This document shows, in pieces, positions 62,948 through 64,000 of a stretch of 64,000 bases of DNA (position 1 is the first letter of the stretch; each line of letters starts with the position of its first letter). This DNA is from Serratia symbiotica (Periphyllus acericola) (GTDB taxonomy: Bacteria; Pseudomonadota; Gammaproteobacteria; Enterobacterales; Enterobacteriaceae): assembly GCF_964019515.1 (NCBI RefSeq), contig NZ_OZ026452.1, forward strand, positions 558,001-622,000, in the 5' to 3' direction. Below the pieces are notes generated by a model. The model did not search any database. It was not told the DNA's origin and saw nothing but the letters and a program-made list of their open reading frames with translations. The translations under genes were made by a program, and so were the position numbers.

Positions 62948-64000
62948 ACTAGCTGACTCCGCGCGGCTGCAATCACCGTGTCTATAGGAATAAGGTCAAG
63001 ATAACGTTTTTTGGTGTTGGTGTTGATGGTGTCTGGATCGGGCAACTCGCCAAATTCTCCAGCCCAAATCACATGGCCGATAACTTGCCATGGCCTCCAG
63101 AAGATCAGTTTGGATGGGCCGAACAGCGCGATGCACGGCGTTTTTAACGCAGCAGCCATGTGGATTGGCACTGAGTCCACGCCGACAAACAGTTTTGCAT
63201 GGTCGATCAGAGCAGCCAATTGGCGCAGCGTCAACTGCCCGGCCAGTGAAACCACACTCTGCGGCAAGCAAAGTGCCAGAATGCGCTCCACCATGGCTTT
63301 TTCCCGGGAGTCTGGGCCGGAGGTGATCACCAATTGGTGACCATTGGCCTGCAATGCGCAAAGGGTGGCTGCCATCTTTTCTTCACTCCAGCATTTGAAG
63401 AACCAGCGCGAGGTAGGTTGCACCACGATGTAACCACCGGTCACGCCCTGCTGCTGCAACAGCCGCTCACTGGCTTGCCAGTCCTGCGCTTCATAGCTCA
63501 TCGTTACCCGTTGGCTGAGTGCCGGTAGGTTTAGGGGAGCCAACAACGATAAATTCTGTTCAACGGTATGCTGGTGAGCGTGATTGCTCACCGGCACTAG
63601 CCGTGTGTGGCAGTGGTGCCAAACAAAGCCACGACGTTTAGGAAAGTCGAAGGCCAGCCGGATACGTGCGCATGTCAAGCGCGTGAGGATAGCGCTGCGC
63701 CACTGATCGGCCAGATTGACCACCATATCGTAGCGCTGTGCTTTAAGCTTGCGGAACAGGCTCAGTTCATGACGCAGATGCGCCAAGGTTCCTTGTTTTT
63801 TCCACTGACGGTCAATGGCGAAAATATTTGATAGTGCTGGATTACTCGCCAGCATCTCATGGGTTTCCTGATACAGCAGTACATCGATCTGTGCCTGCGG
63901 GTAGTTTTGTAGCAGGCTGCTGATGACTGGCGTGATCAGCAGCATATCGCCATGGTGGCGTAGTTTAACGATCAGAATACGCTGTACGGGTAGGTCAGAA
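62944..64000 (-). CDS. waaQ: LPS core heptosyltransferase III WaaQ (5' end outside window)
   Basis: WaaQ adds the third heptose to heptose II of the inner core. The frame runs open to the window edge; VQRILIVKLRHHGD before LLLITPVISSLLQNYPQAQI matches the WaaQ start, and no start codon is present at the VQR position, so it begins beyond 64000. Other landmarks are DVLLYQETHEMLASNPALSN, YIVVQPTSRWFFKCWSEEKM and GVDSVPIHMAAALKTPCIAL (the GT9 nucleotide-sugar site). It is first in the waaQ-wabG-wabH row. Confidence 0.93.
   Translation of the reverse strand, partial: SDLPVQRILIVKLRHHGDMLLITPVISSLLQNYPQAQIDVLLYQETHEMLASNPALSNIFAIDRQWKKQGTLAHLRHELSLFRKLKAQRYDMVVNLADQWRSAILTRLTCARIRLAFDFPKRRGFVWHHCHTRLVPVSNHAHQHTVEQNLSLLAPLNLPALSQRVTMSYEAQDWQASERLLQQQGVTGGYIVVQPTSRWFFKCWSEEKMAATLCALQANGHQLVITSGPDSREKAMVERILALCLPQSVVSLAGQLTLRQLAALIDHAKLFVGVDSVPIHMAAALKTPCIALFGPSKLIFWRPWQVIGHVIWAGEFGELPDPDTINTNTKKRYLDLIPIDTVIAAARSQLV

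Overview
The window looks like a piece of an enterobacterial chromosome, most likely a Serratia in an early stage of host-restricted genome decay (Serratia symbiotica-like). I infer this from recognisable protein sequences and gene neighbourhoods, not from a database search. Core genes are intact and close to enterobacterial length. Many non-essential genes carry nonsense codons, frameshifts or internal deletions. IS903-type, IS3-type, IS1-type and IS200/IS605-type elements, ERIC repeats and a small MITE-like repeat fill the gaps and often sit at breaks in ancestral gene order.

Layout. 1-6085: lpxB (cut by the window edge), rnhB, dnaE, accA, in the usual envelope/replication macro-operon order. 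6086-9514: tilS and rof intact; yaeP, yaeQ and arfB decayed. 9533-11890: a nest of mobile elements (IS200/IS605 tnpB remnant, IS903 copy A, IS3 end, MITE). 12154-18261: broken CPBP protease, ERIC element, broken psiF, intact gpmA with a Fur-like box, IS3 and IS1 remnants, broken aroG, intact pnuC, broken nadA. 18583-24425: tRNA-Lys, then cpoB, pal, tolB, tolA, tolR, tolQ, ybgC (complete Tol-Pal operon, minus strand). 24561-30660: a rearrangement joint (ybgE fused against seqA), then broken seqA, pgm, ybgA and phrB, intact ybgI, and a nei scrap. 30655-42525: complete TCA block gltA / sdhCDAB-sucABCD. 42526-49325: ERIC fragment, a perfect IS903-derived palindrome, cysK, ptsH-ptsI-crr, a cysZ-cysM chimera, zipA. 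49405-56872: ligA, a collapsed fepC-fepG-fepB ferric-enterobactin locus, IS903 copy B, recQ. 56873-64000: MITE inside an ERIC, ybiT, broken moeB and a moeA scrap, IS903 copy C, then the LPS core genes wabH, wabG, waaQ (cut by the window edge).

How the parts work together. Retained functions cover lipid A and LPS core synthesis, fatty-acid initiation, DNA replication and ligation, tRNA-Ile lysidine modification, outer-membrane constriction at division (Tol-Pal, ZipA), the TCA cycle, PTS sugar uptake and cysteine synthase A. Lost functions cover enterobactin iron uptake, NAD synthesis from quinolinate (with the nicotinamide-riboside importer pnuC kept), one DAHP synthase, molybdopterin synthesis, photolyase and endonuclease VIII repair, SeqA replication control, phosphoglucomutase and ArfB ribosome rescue.

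Most notable non-genic signals: a small repeat family with about 12-bp inverted ends and 3-bp TTA/TAA duplications, one copy lying just upstream of gltA and one inside an ERIC; a 45-bp-arm perfect palindrome made of two head-to-head IS903 ends at a gene-order break; and three IS903 copies that all carry the same internal amber codon. I saw no CRISPR array, rRNA, prophage or obvious novel defence system.
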